Assembly (NCBI GenBank): GCA_003220905.1
Contig: QHTS01000302.1
Coordinates: forward strand, 1-15,071
From: Gemmatimonadota bacterium
GTDB taxonomy: Bacteria > Gemmatimonadota > Gemmatimonadetes > Gemmatimonadales > GWC2-71-9
Length of the DNA stretch: 15,071 nucleotides
Direction of reading: 5' to 3'
Part shown: positions 1-7,204 of the stretch, piece after piece
Position numbering within the stretch: the stretch's first letter is position 1
Layout of the letters: every line of letters begins with the position of its first letter
Position numbers and translations under genes: made by a program
Notes under the pieces: model-generated
The model's database searches: none
What the model was told of the DNA's origin: nothing
The model's input: only the letters and a program-made list of their open reading frames with translations

Positions 1-1069
1 CCATCGACATGAAAATCCGCGCCTGACCGAGCTGGAACACCAGCAAGACCGACGTCATCGCCGCCACCGCCCCGAGCGCGAGGATGCCGGCGGCCCAATC
101 GGCGTGGATGTACTGCAGCGCCACCGCCAGCGGATCGGGCACGTTCAGCTTGTCCCACGGAATGAGCCCCGTCAGGACGAGCCCGATGGCCACGTACAGC
201 ACCGTGCAGACGATCAGCGATGCGATGATGCCGCGCGGAATATCCTGCTGCGGATTCTTCGCCTCCTCGGACGCCGTGCTCACCGCGTCAAACCCGATGT
301 ACGAAAAGAAGATGATCGCGGCGCCGACGCTGATGCCCTTCAAGCCGTTCGGCGCGAAGCTGGGCGTGGTCCACAGCTCGGGCCGGATGTACTTGAGGCC
401 CACGAACAGGAACAGCCCGATGATGCCCACCTTGATCGCGACCATGACCGTGTTCACACGGGCCGACTCTTTAGTGCCGATGACGAGCAGCCAGGTGATG
501 AGCGCCACGATGGCCAGCGCGGGGAGATTGAAGACGATGGGGATGGGCCCCAGGTGCGGCGCGGCGGCGAGCAGGCCCGGGTCGCCCAGGGCGGTCCGCA
601 GGTCGGTCACGAGCCAGCGCGGGAGCTCCATGCCCAGGCCCCGCAGCAGCGAGTCGAAATACCCGGCCCATCCGATGGCCACGGCGATGTTGCCGACGGC
701 GTACTCGAGAATCAGGTCCCACCCGATGATCCAGGCGACCAGCTCGCCCAGCGTGGCGTAGGCGTACGTGTAGGCGCTTCCCGAGATGGGGATCATCGCC
801 GCGAATTCGGAGTACGTGATCGCGGCAAACGCGCTGGTCACCCCGGCGAGGAGGATCGAAACCACGATCGCCGGGCCGGCGCCGACGTGGCCGGAATCCC
901 CCGAGATCGCGGTTCCAATCGCGGCGAAGATCCCTGCCCCGATGACCGCGCCGATGCCGAGCGCGGTTAGCTGAAGAGGACCGAGAGAGCGCCTGAGCCC
1001 GCCACCGACCTCGCTGTCGGCGATGCATTGGTCGACGGTCTTGCGACGGAAGAGCTGCGCGCTAGACAA
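1..1069 (-). CDS. APC-superfamily amino-acid permease (cationic amino acid transporter type), 3' end beyond window
   Basis: This inner-membrane proton-coupled amino-acid carrier is missing its carboxyl end, which lies beyond base 1; about 356 residues are visible of a family usually 450-500 long. The family signature of helix 1 (ALGIGAVIGAGIF) lies near residue 35. It is followed by YSEFAAMIPISGSAYTYAYA, GWDLILEYAVGNIAVAIGWA and, near residue 255, FFSYIGFDAVSTASEEAKNP, a hallmark of the CAT/YfnA branch. The last visible part reads MTSVLLVFQLGQARIF, also typical. No ATG precedes helix 1. A TTG at 1069-1067 gives the usual start MSSAQLFRRKTVDQ and overlaps the pyrophosphatase stop by 8 bases, suggesting translational coupling; no clear Shine-Dalgarno is visible. 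Substrate cannot be told from sequence. Family assignment is firm, the start is inferred. Confidence 0.9.
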   Translation of the reverse strand, partial: MSSAQLFRRKTVDQCIADSEVGGGLRRSLGPLQLTALGIGAVIGAGIFAAIGTAISGDSGHVGAGPAIVVSILLAGVTSAFAAITYSEFAAMIPISGSAYTYAYATLGELVAWIIGWDLILEYAVGNIAVAIGWAGYFDSLLRGLGMELPRWLVTDLRTALGDPGLLAAAPHLGPIPIVFNLPALAIVALITWLLVIGTKESARVNTVMVAIKVGIIGLFLFVGLKYIRPELWTTPSFAPNGLKGISVGAAIIFFSYIGFDAVSTASEEAKNPQQDIPRGIIASLIVCTVLYVAIGLVLTGLIPWDKLNVPDPLAVALQYIHADWAAGILALGAVAAMTSVLLVFQLGQARIFMSM

Positions 1070-3128
1070 AGAGCGGCGCCAGCACGAGCGTGACCGTGCT
1101 CAGGAGCTTGATGAGCACATGCAGCGACGGGCCGGCGGTGTCCTTGAACGGATCACCCACCGTGTCGCCCACCACGCCGGCCTTGTGCGCCGGACTGCCC
1201 TTCCCACCGTACTCGCCGGTCTCGATGAACTTCTTGGCGTTGTCCCAGGCGCCCCCGCCGTTGTTGAGCAGCGTCGCCATGAGAATGCCCGCGATCGTGC
1301 CGACCATGAGGAACGACGCCACCGTCTCGGCGCCGACGTGGAACAGCACCTTGAAGACCAGGCCCACGGCGATCGGCATGCCCACCGCGAGCAGCCCGGG
1401 AGCCACCATCGCCTTGAGCGCCCCGACGGTCACGATGTCCACCGCGCGCCCGTAGTCGGGCCGCGACGTCCCTTTGAGGATGCCGGGATCGGCCTGGAAC
1501 TGGCGGCGCACTTCCTGGATCACGCTGACGGCGGCCTTGGTCACCGCGCTGATGGCGAGCGCCGAGAACCAGAAGACGAGCATGGCGCCGAACAGCCCTC
1601 CCACGAACACCTCGGGCTTCGAGATGTCCACCGCCCTGAGCGGCGAGCCGAGCAACGCGACTTCGTCCAAGTACGCCGAGAAGAGCAGGAACGCGGCGAG
1701 CGCCGCCGACCCGATCGCGTACCCCTTGGTGAGCGCCTTGGTCGTGTTCCCCACCGCGTCGAGGCGGTCGGTCCGCTTGCGGATATTCTCCGGCTGATGG
1801 GACATCTCGATGATGCCGCCGGCATTGTCGGTGATCGGACCGAAGGTGTCCATCGCGAGGATGTACGCCGCCGTGCCCAGCATCCCCATCGTGGCCACCG
1901 CCGTCCCGAAGAGCCCCGCGTGCGCCAGCCCGCTCGAGGCGCCCAGCTTGTAGGAGGCGATGATCGCGGTCGAAATGGTGAACGTCGGGAGCGCGGTGCA
2001 CTCGAGCGCCACGGCAAACCCCGCGATGATGTTCGTCGCCGGCCCGGTGACGGAGGCGGCGGCGATCGATTGGACGGGGCGGTACCGGTACTCGGTGTAG
2101 TACTGCGTGATGTAGACGAACGCGATGGACGTGGCGATCCCGATCACCCCGCACAGCGCGAAGTGCCACCACGCGGCCGGGAAGGCGGTCGGGTTGAGCA
2201 GCCAGTACGTCCCGCCCACAAAGCCGGCGGCGGCGAGCACCGCGGTCCACATGTACCCGCGGTTGAGCGCGTGCATCGGGTCCTCGTCTTCACGCGCTTT
2301 GACCACCAGCACGCCGATGATCGAGGCCACGAGTCCGAAGGCGCGTGCCACGAGCGGGAACAGCATCAGCCCCACCACCTGCGCCGGGCTGAAGACGTCC
2401 GGGTTCGCGAGCGCGAGTCCCGATCCCAGAATCATCGCGCCGATGTTCTCGGCCGCGGTGGACTCGAACAGGTCGGCGCCGCGCCCGGCGCAGTCGCCCA
2501 CGTTGTCGCCCACGAGGTCCGCGATCACGGCGGGGTTGCGCGGATCGTCTTCGGGGATCCCCGCTTCCACCTTGCCCACGAGATCGGCGCCGACGTCGGC
2601 GGCCTTGGTGTAGATCCCACCGCCCAGCTGCGCGAACAGCGCGACGAACGAGGCGCCGAAGCCGTAGCCCACGATCATGAGGGGGATCTTGGTCGCCTCG
2701 AAGTGCAGAGCCTCGAGCACCGTGTAGAGCAGCCCCACGCCGAACAAGCTCATCGCGACCACGAACAGCCCGCTCACCGCCCCGCCCCGCAGCGCGATCT
2801 GGAGCGCCTTGTTGAGGCTCGAGCGCGCCGCGCTCGCCGTCCGGATGTTCGAGCGCACGGCGACGTACATGCCGACGATGCCGGCCACGCCCGAGCAGAG
2901 GGCGCCGAACATGAAGGACAGGGTGGTCGTGAGCGCGAGGGTCGCGGCGGCCGGCTCTCCGGGGTGTGGCTTGCGGAAGAACGCGTACAACATGTAGATC
3001 ACGACGCCGAGCGCAATGCTCAGCGTGCCGATGGTGCGATACTGGCGCCGCAGGAAGGCTTCCGCGCCTTCCTGGATCGCGTCGGAGATCTTCCGCATCT
3101 CGGCGGTGCCGTTGTCTTGCCGGAGCAC
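1062..3128 (-). CDS. hppA: Membrane-bound K+-independent H+-translocating pyrophosphatase
   Basis: This integral membrane pump couples pyrophosphate hydrolysis to proton export. From the GTG at 3128 the product has 688 residues. Visible signatures are the substrate-binding DVGADLVGKVE (about 178-188), DNVGDCAGRGADLFES (208-223), DTFGPITDNAGG (427-438) and GDTVGDPFKDTAGPSLH (654-670). Lysine and threonine in GNTTKALTKG (460-469) replace the alanine and small residue of K+-dependent enzymes. With the CAGRGADLFES variant this marks the type-II, K+-insensitive, H+-pumping class. The amino end is odd: homology begins just at the end of transmembrane helix 1, and the open frame extends upstream only to a stop at 3192-3194 with no ATG, GTG or TTG. 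A CTG at 3158 would add MAVAWGLRGY. It sits 37 bases after the glycine-rich TonB-like gene and overlaps the permease downstream. Confidence 0.95.
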   Translation of the reverse strand: MLRQDNGTAEMRKISDAIQEGAEAFLRRQYRTIGTLSIALGVVIYMLYAFFRKPHPGEPAAATLALTTTLSFMFGALCSGVAGIVGMYVAVRSNIRTASAARSSLNKALQIALRGGAVSGLFVVAMSLFGVGLLYTVLEALHFEATKIPLMIVGYGFGASFVALFAQLGGGIYTKAADVGADLVGKVEAGIPEDDPRNPAVIADLVGDNVGDCAGRGADLFESTAAENIGAMILGSGLALANPDVFSPAQVVGLMLFPLVARAFGLVASIIGVLVVKAREDEDPMHALNRGYMWTAVLAAAGFVGGTYWLLNPTAFPAAWWHFALCGVIGIATSIAFVYITQYYTEYRYRPVQSIAAASVTGPATNIIAGFAVALECTALPTFTISTAIIASYKLGASSGLAHAGLFGTAVATMGMLGTAAYILAMDTFGPITDNAGGIIEMSHQPENIRKRTDRLDAVGNTTKALTKGYAIGSAALAAFLLFSAYLDEVALLGSPLRAVDISKPEVFVGGLFGAMLVFWFSALAISAVTKAAVSVIQEVRRQFQADPGILKGTSRPDYGRAVDIVTVGALKAMVAPGLLAVGMPIAVGLVFKVLFHVGAETVASFLMVGTIAGILMATLLNNGGGAWDNAKKFIETGEYGGKGSPAHKAGVVGDTVGDPFKDTAGPSLHVLIKLLSTVTLVLAPLFV

Positions 3129-3165
3129 GTAGCCCCGCAGGCCCCAGGCGACGGCCAGCGGCGGG

Positions 3166-3915
3166 CTAGTTACCGATGCGAAGGGGGACCGTTACGACAG
3201 AGGTCACGTTCCGCCCGTCCCGGGTGTGGGCCGGGTAGAACAAATACGCCATCATGCGCTGCTGGAACTCCCGACCGTACGTCGCATCGGCAATCGGCGG
3301 GACCACGTCCACCCGCGTGACGCGGCCCTCGACCGAGACCCAGAACTTCACGCGGTACGTGCGACCGGCCACCGAGCCGGGAACCCCGGCCAGCGGCGGC
3401 AGAATGGCCGTCCGCGGCGAGGCGGGGAAAATGTAACTCGCTTCGTCGCCCGTTCCAGACCCCACGCCGACACCGGCGGCCGCCCCAGGGCCCAACCCCC
3501 GCCCTCCGGCCCCCCCGCCCGCGTTGCCACCCCCGCCACCCAGCGCGGCCGTCGGCACGACCAGGGTCGTCTGGGGCAGGTCGACCGGCGGCAGCTCGAC
3601 GTGGATGCGGCGCAACGCGGACAGATCGGAAAGCGTAAGGCGCGGCGGCAGGGCCATCTCGACGGCCGCCGGGGCCCCCGCTGGGATGGCGAAGAAGTTC
3701 ACCCTCACCTCCCCCGACGCCCGCGACCCGCCCTGTCCTCGTCCCAGGATCTCACGCCCACGGATGACGAGCGCGCCGACGATCACCGCATGCACGAACA
3801 CCGCCAACGCCGCCCCGGGGCCGAGCCGACGCCGGCCAAGGGGCAAGCGGAGCCCGGGGAGCGGTGAGCGGTCGGGGGAGGGTGGGTTCACGGTGCCTGT
3901 GGTATACCCCGACAA
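3166..3915 (-). CDS. TonB-family-like protein with glycine-rich linker
   Basis: Reading from the TTG at 3915 gives 249 residues; a GTG at 3891 (MNPPSPDRSPLPG) is an equally possible start, and neither has a good ribosome site. There is a positively charged cytoplasmic tail, one transmembrane helix at about residues 33-52, a proline/aliphatic region, a pure glycine/alanine-rich linker at about 126-155, and a carboxyl domain (about 185-249). That domain carries the TonB_C-like pattern RTYRVKFWVSVEGRVTRVDV, then AYLFYPA, then a hydrophobic final strand TVPLRIGN. The architecture is that of a TonB/TolA energy transducer, and the place directly after the two exbD genes supports it. The FxPA motif is weaker than in the other TonBs of this cluster, so its partner may differ. 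Its end coincides with the truncated start of the pyrophosphatase gene. Confidence 0.72.
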   Translation of the reverse strand: MSGYTTGTVNPPSPDRSPLPGLRLPLGRRRLGPGAALAVFVHAVIVGALVIRGREILGRGQGGSRASGEVRVNFFAIPAGAPAAVEMALPPRLTLSDLSALRRIHVELPPVDLPQTTLVVPTAALGGGGGNAGGGAGGRGLGPGAAAGVGVGSGTGDEASYIFPASPRTAILPPLAGVPGSVAGRTYRVKFWVSVEGRVTRVDVVPPIADATYGREFQQRMMAYLFYPAHTRDGRNVTSVVTVPLRIGN

Positions 3916-3921
3916 CGAAGG

Positions 3922-3947
3922 TAGGGGCGCAGCATGCCGCGCCCCTA
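3922..3947 (-). terminator. GC-rich hairpin after the second exbD (possible terminator or attenuator)
   Basis: A perfect 9-base inverted repeat (arms 3922-3930 and 3939-3947, TAGGGGCGC and its complement) with an 8-base loop lies about 30 bases past the exbD stop and just before the TTG start of the TonB-like gene. No run of T follows it in the minus-strand direction, so it is not a classical intrinsic terminator. It could stabilise the upstream message or reduce read-through. Confidence 0.4.
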
Positions 3948-3975
3948 TCCTCGACTCGCGCCCTTGCAGGCGCAG

Positions 3976-4395
3976 TTATTTCTTGGCCTGCTCCGGAGGC
4001 GTGAAGCCGATGACCTGGACCCCCGCGCCGTGCGCGATGTCCATGGCCTGCATCACGTCGACGTACTTGCGGTTCGGCGCCGCCTTGATGAACAGCAGCT
4101 TGGCCGGGCGCGGGTCATAGATCTGGCGAAACGCCTGGTCGAGCTGGTTGAGCGCGTAGGGTTGTCCGTTGATCGCATACGACCCGTCGGCGCGCAGCTC
4201 GAGTACGATCTGGGCTTGGGGGGGCGTCTTGCTCTTGGTTTGCTGCTTCGGTGGCACCTGCACGTCGAACGCCTTGCGGGACATCGGCTGGGTGATCATG
4301 AAGATGATCAGCAGCACCAGCAGCACGTCGATCAGCGGCGTGACGTTGATCTCGGAGCTGAGCCCCTCGCCGCCGCCGGTGGACCCCATCGCCAT
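3976..4395 (-). CDS. exbD: ExbD/TolR biopolymer transport protein (second copy)
   Basis: This 139-residue protein is the proton-channel partner of ExbB that helps energise TonB. A short cytoplasmic tail leads into SSEINVTPLIDVLLVLLIIFMI, with the family's essential transmembrane aspartate at residue 23, and then a periplasmic domain of about 95 residues that ends MDIAHGAGVQVIGFTPPEQ, as ExbD/TolR proteins do. It starts with ATG 3 bases after the stop of the other exbD, preceded by a purine-rich Shine-Dalgarno (AAGGGAG) six bases upstream within that gene's last codons, so the two are surely co-transcribed. The periplasmic part differs clearly from its neighbour, which suggests an ExbD1/ExbD2 pair with distinct jobs, as in some other bacteria that carry two exbD copies. 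Which copy serves which TonB cannot be read from sequence. Confidence 0.93.
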   Translation of the reverse strand: MAMGSTGGGEGLSSEINVTPLIDVLLVLLIIFMITQPMSRKAFDVQVPPKQQTKSKTPPQAQIVLELRADGSYAINGQPYALNQLDQAFRQIYDPRPAKLLFIKAAPNRKYVDVMQAMDIAHGAGVQVIGFTPPEQAKK

Positions 4396-4398
4396 CGG

Positions 4399-4857
4399 TC
4401 AGCTCCCTTCCTTCTTCTTCTTCGTGAGCGTCTGCTTCTGCTCGGTGATGGCGCCGACGACGCGCACACCCGCCTGGCGAGCGATCTCGATCGCCTGCTG
4501 CACCCGGCCGAACTCGATGTTCTGGTCGGCCTTGAGAAACAGGATCTTGTCCTGCGTCCGGGTCTCGTAGACCGCTTGGAGCCGCGCGGGCAGCTGGTCG
4601 TCCGGTATCTGGCGCGGTCCCGACCCCAGGTCGAGCCAGAACCTGCCGTCCTTGTCGATCCCGAGCTTAACCTCGTCCGACCCCTCCGGACGGTTCTCGG
4701 GGTTCTGCGAACGCGGAATCGTGGCCTGGAAGCCCGCGGCGATCAGGGGCGTGACGATCATGAAGATGATCAGCAGCACCAGCATCACGTCGATCAGCGG
4801 CGTGACGTTGATGTCGGCCTTGACGGCCGCCCGGGCGCTAGTGGCTGACAGGGCCAC
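4399..4857 (-). CDS. exbD: ExbD/TolR biopolymer transport protein (first copy)
   Basis: This 152-residue inner-membrane protein forms the ExbB-ExbD proton channel. The motif KADINVTPLIDVMLVLLIIF contains the conserved aspartate (residue 23) used in proton conduction; the rest is periplasmic and ends in IEIARQAGVRVVGAI, typical of the family, followed by a lysine-rich tail. The start is GTG at 4857, since there is no ATG before the membrane helix. It overlaps the last 20 bases of exbB, so translation is probably coupled. The periplasmic domain is a little longer than in the second copy and holds a polar insert (PRSQNPENRPEGSDEVK) after the helix. Confidence 0.93.
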   Translation of the reverse strand: MALSATSARAAVKADINVTPLIDVMLVLLIIFMIVTPLIAAGFQATIPRSQNPENRPEGSDEVKLGIDKDGRFWLDLGSGPRQIPDDQLPARLQAVYETRTQDKILFLKADQNIEFGRVQQAIEIARQAGVRVVGAITEQKQTLTKKKKEGS

Positions 4858-5587
4858 TGGTCTGCGACGCCTTCTGCGTCTGGAATTCCTTGGTGAAGAT
4901 CGACCGGCCGAACTCCGACCCGACGCTCTTGATGAGATAGTCGATCAGCTCCTTCGAGGTGTAGGTCATCTCGACGGAGAGGAAGTCGATCTTGGTCGTG
5001 AAGTAGTTGTAGAGCCACACCGCCGGAATGGCGACGATGAGACCGAACGCGGTCGTGATCAGGGCCTCCGCGATACCGGCGGACACGGCCCCCAGCGAGC
5101 CGCCACCCCCCGACGCCGCCATGCCGGTAAACGCATTGACGATACCCATCACTGTGCCCAGCAGGCCGACGAACGGCGCCGTGGAGCCGGTCGTCGCCAG
5201 GATGCCGAGGCCGCGCTTCAGCTCAGCCGATACGATGAGGATCTCGCGCTCCACCGCGCGCTCCACCGAGTTGATGTCGGCCGCGGTGATCGTGGCGCGG
5301 TCCCGCAGCAGCGGCTTCACCTCGGAGAGCGCCTCACCGACCACGCGCGCCACGTGGCTCCTCTTCTGCTTCTCGGCGAGCTTGATCGCACCGTCGAGCT
5401 GCTCCTCCTGCAGGAAGCGGGAGAACTCGGGCGCGAACCGCCGCGTCTCCCCCTGCGACCGGAGGATCTGGTACAACTTCTGGAAGGCGCTCGTCCACGA
5501 GAAGATGGACATCGCCGCCAGGATCAGGACGATGGACTTCGCGAACAAGCCCATCGAGATGAACAGGTCGTAAAGCGAGAGGCTCAT
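4838..5587 (-). CDS. exbB: ExbB/TolQ/MotA-family proton channel protein
   Basis: This 249-residue inner-membrane protein uses the proton gradient to drive TonB together with ExbD. It has three transmembrane segments: about 12-33; 127-153 within LGILATTGSTAPFVGLLGTV; and 170-196 within GIAEALITTAFGLIVAIPA. The long cytoplasmic region lies between the first two. The conserved threonines of the pore helices are present (T145 and T177/T178 by motif). The length fits the family. ATG at 5587 is preceded by AAAGGAG about nine bases upstream. It follows tonB by 24 bases and overlaps exbD, giving the order tonB-exbB-exbD-exbD. TolQ is an alternative name for this family, but the tonB neighbours and lack of tolA/tolB/pal here favour ExbB. 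Confidence 0.95.
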   Translation of the reverse strand: MSLSLYDLFISMGLFAKSIVLILAAMSIFSWTSAFQKLYQILRSQGETRRFAPEFSRFLQEEQLDGAIKLAEKQKRSHVARVVGEALSEVKPLLRDRATITAADINSVERAVEREILIVSAELKRGLGILATTGSTAPFVGLLGTVMGIVNAFTGMAASGGGGSLGAVSAGIAEALITTAFGLIVAIPAVWLYNYFTTKIDFLSVEMTYTSKELIDYLIKSVGSEFGRSIFTKEFQTQKASQTSGPVSH

Positions 5588-5611
5588 GGGGCGAACGCTC
5601 CTTTGGGGTCC

Positions 5612-6289
5612 CTACTGTTTGAGCCGGAAGTCGATCGGAATCTGAATCAGCACCCGTACCGCCCGGCCGTGCACCCGCGCGGGTCGGAACAGCGCTTTCA
5701 GAACGTAGCTTTTGGCCGATTGATCGAAGCCGGGGTTGGGGCTCTGCAGCACTTTGACGGACGGCGGCTCGGCCCGCCCCAGCGTGTCGATGATCGCCTG
5801 CACCAGCACGCGGCCCTGGATCTGCGCCTGCCGCAACAGCTCCGGAAACTGCAGCGTCGGCCCGGAGAGCACCGCGGGTTTCTCCTCGACGATCGCCTCC
5901 ATAAACACTTCGTTGCCGGTCGGCACCATCCCGCTCGCCAGGCCACCCTCGACGCCCGTGCCCGAGTAGTCTTTCGGATCGAAATGCTCCTGGAGGTTCA
6001 CCGGTGGAATGTTCGTCGGGATCACGTCCGGCGCGACGACCGTCTGGAATCCCTTGAGCGGTACGTCCAGCTGCACGGGCTGCTGCTCCGGCGGCTTCTC
6101 CTGCTTCGGCTGGTCAACGAACACCATCGCCGTGTCCACCTTGACGCTGTTGTCGGCCTCGCCGGCGCTCAACGTCGCGTACACCGCCCCCGCAATCACG
6201 ACGGTGTGAATCACGAGCGACACCGCGCCCACGCCGAAGATCCGCCTGCTGTTCTTCTTGCGCTGGGACTCGATGAGATTGTCGAACAC
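5612..6289 (-). CDS. tonB: TonB energy transducer (full length)
   Basis: This 225-residue protein spans the periplasm to pass energy from ExbB/ExbD to outer-membrane receptors. The start is GTG at 6289, with a strong GGAGGAG ribosome site eight bases upstream. One signal-anchor helix (about 19-41) is followed by a short proline/glutamine section (KQEKPPEQQP) and a polar linker to about residue 140. The TonB carboxyl domain (141-225) has the markers FPELLRQAQIQGRVLVQAII, the FRPAR turn and the final strand VLIQIPIDF. The carboxyl domain is, by eye, about half identical to that of the short TonB at 7191-7685, pointing to a local duplication. It probably heads the tonB-exbB-exbD-exbD transcription unit, because an AT-richer gap of 117 bases lies upstream. 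Confidence 0.92.
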   Translation of the reverse strand: MFDNLIESQRKKNSRRIFGVGAVSLVIHTVVIAGAVYATLSAGEADNSVKVDTAMVFVDQPKQEKPPEQQPVQLDVPLKGFQTVVAPDVIPTNIPPVNLQEHFDPKDYSGTGVEGGLASGMVPTGNEVFMEAIVEEKPAVLSGPTLQFPELLRQAQIQGRVLVQAIIDTLGRAEPPSVKVLQSPNPGFDQSAKSYVLKALFRPARVHGRAVRVLIQIPIDFRLKQ

Positions 6290-6406
6290 GGGTTTTTCTC
6301 CTCCAGTGCACGATCGGGTAACTGCTAATGAAATACCGCCGATAGACCTCCGCCCGCTAGTGGAGCCCCCATTACAAAACGATGACAGCCGGGTGAGGGG
6401 TCGCCT
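6290..6406 (-). promoter_or_regulatory. Candidate promoter/leader of the tonB-exb unit
   Basis: This 117-base gap between the secreted TonB-C gene and tonB is the longest non-coding space inside the minus-strand run and is less GC-rich than its surroundings. On the minus strand it holds AT-rich stretches (CGTTTTGTAATGG near 6380 and GGTATTTCATTAGC near 6335) and ends with the tonB ribosome site GGAGGAG (6298-6304). No unmistakable -35/-10 pair is seen. Promoter function is inferred from position and composition only. Confidence 0.35.
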
Positions 6407-7159
6407 TCACCGGCTCCGCAGCGTGAGGCGCCATTGCATCACGACCCGCACCGCGCGGCCCTGGACCCGCCCAGGCGAGAACCGCGCCGGGCGGACGTGG
6501 TCGACCAGGGTCTGCCGCAGCGCCGGGCTGGGCGACGAAACCACTGCGATGGAGCCCGGCTCGACCCGCCCCGTGCTGTCCACCACGAACCGAACGAGCG
6601 CCACCCCACCCATGATGGGGCTCGCGCCCCCGCTCCGGACGGTGACCATCTCGGACTCCCCGGGAAGCGGGCGCGGCGCCTGGTCGAGCCCGCGACACTC
6701 CGGGACGCAGCTGTACAGCGTGTCGAGCGGGGGCCCCGCCGCAAGGCGGGCGAGTGCAGCCGAGGGACGCGCGGCCGTCGGCGGCGGCTGGACCGAGCGG
6801 CGCACCGCCTCGAACTCGGCGGCGAGAAGCGAGTCGATTTGCACCAGACCGGCGACCTCGAGCCGCGGATCGATCATCAGCGCGTCGCGAAACGACTCGT
6901 GCGCGAGACTGTCCCGGCCCTTGAAGAATTGGAGGACGCCCCGCCACACGAGCGCGTTCACGCGGTCGCGGCCGGTCGCGACGGTGCCCGAATCGAGCGC
7001 GAGCCCGACCAGCACAAGCCCCGAGTCCACGTTGCCGGCGCCGAGCTGCGCGCGCGCCGCCGTCACGAGGTCCGCGGCCCGGGCCTGTCCCGCCATGACC
7101 GGTGCCGCGCCGACCTCCACCGCGAGCGCGAGCCCCATCACCATCGCCGCCGCTCTCAT
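6407..7159 (-). CDS. Secreted protein with TPR-like region and TonB-type carboxyl domain
   Basis: This protein has 250 residues. The amino end (MRAAAMVMGLALAVEVGAAP, cleavage probably after an Ala-x-Ala near residue 23-29) looks like a cleavable signal peptide, not an anchor. Residues about 30-120 are helical and TPR-like (ADLVTAARAQLGAGN, ALVWRGVLQFFKGRDSLAHE, SFRDALMIDPRL). A proline/alanine linker follows, then a two-cysteine motif CVPEC (151-155), then a TonB_C-like domain (about 170-250) with GGVALVRFVVDSTGRVEPGS, VRPARFSPGRVQGRAVRV and a last hydrophobic strand. The ending closely resembles that of both neighbouring TonBs, including the GRAVRV element. With no visible membrane helix it could not be energised by ExbB directly. 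It lies between the two tonB genes, 31 bases after the short one. The function is unknown; it may be a periplasmic partner or competitor of TonB. Confidence 0.75.
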   Translation of the reverse strand: MRAAAMVMGLALAVEVGAAPVMAGQARAADLVTAARAQLGAGNVDSGLVLVGLALDSGTVATGRDRVNALVWRGVLQFFKGRDSLAHESFRDALMIDPRLEVAGLVQIDSLLAAEFEAVRRSVQPPPTAARPSAALARLAAGPPLDTLYSCVPECRGLDQAPRPLPGESEMVTVRSGGASPIMGGVALVRFVVDSTGRVEPGSIAVVSSPSPALRQTLVDHVRPARFSPGRVQGRAVRVVMQWRLTLRSR

Positions 7160-7176
7160 TGAGCGACTAACCTACG

Positions 7177-7204
7177 CGCCGGCTCGCCGGTCAGCGAGCC
7201 GGCG
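7177..7204 (-). terminator. 11-bp perfect hairpin spanning the stop of the short tonB
   Basis: The arms 7177-7187 (CGCCGGCTCGC) and 7194-7204 are exact reverse complements and flank a six-base loop. The TGA stop codon of the short tonB (7191-7193) lies in the loop, and one arm is its last codons. No T-tract follows on the minus strand, so it may be a weak terminator, an RNA stabiliser or a brake on read-through into the secreted TonB-C gene. Confidence 0.45.

Noticed and set aside
208..222. Residues 208-222 of the pyrophosphatase reading CAGRGADLFE in place of CAGMAADLFE, first taken as an unusual active site
   Set aside because: As I recall, K+-independent type-II pyrophosphatases carry an RGADLFES form, which agrees with the GNTTK marker, so it is class-typical. 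The numbers are protein residues, corresponding to window bases of about 2460-2507.
471..1028. Minus-strand open frame with an ATG at 1028
   Set aside because: It is out of frame with the permease, whose conserved helices read from 1069 in another frame; its own sequence is arginine-rich and lacks membrane segments.
1023..3320. Long plus-strand open frame of 765 codons opposite hppA
   Set aside because: Its sequence is the His/Arg/Asp-rich pattern made by reading the antisense of a high-GC gene; the minus strand carries every hppA signature.
4652..6328. Long plus-strand open frame opposite exbD, exbB and tonB
   Set aside because: It is low-complexity antisense sequence with no recognisable domain, and the minus-strand genes are unmistakable.
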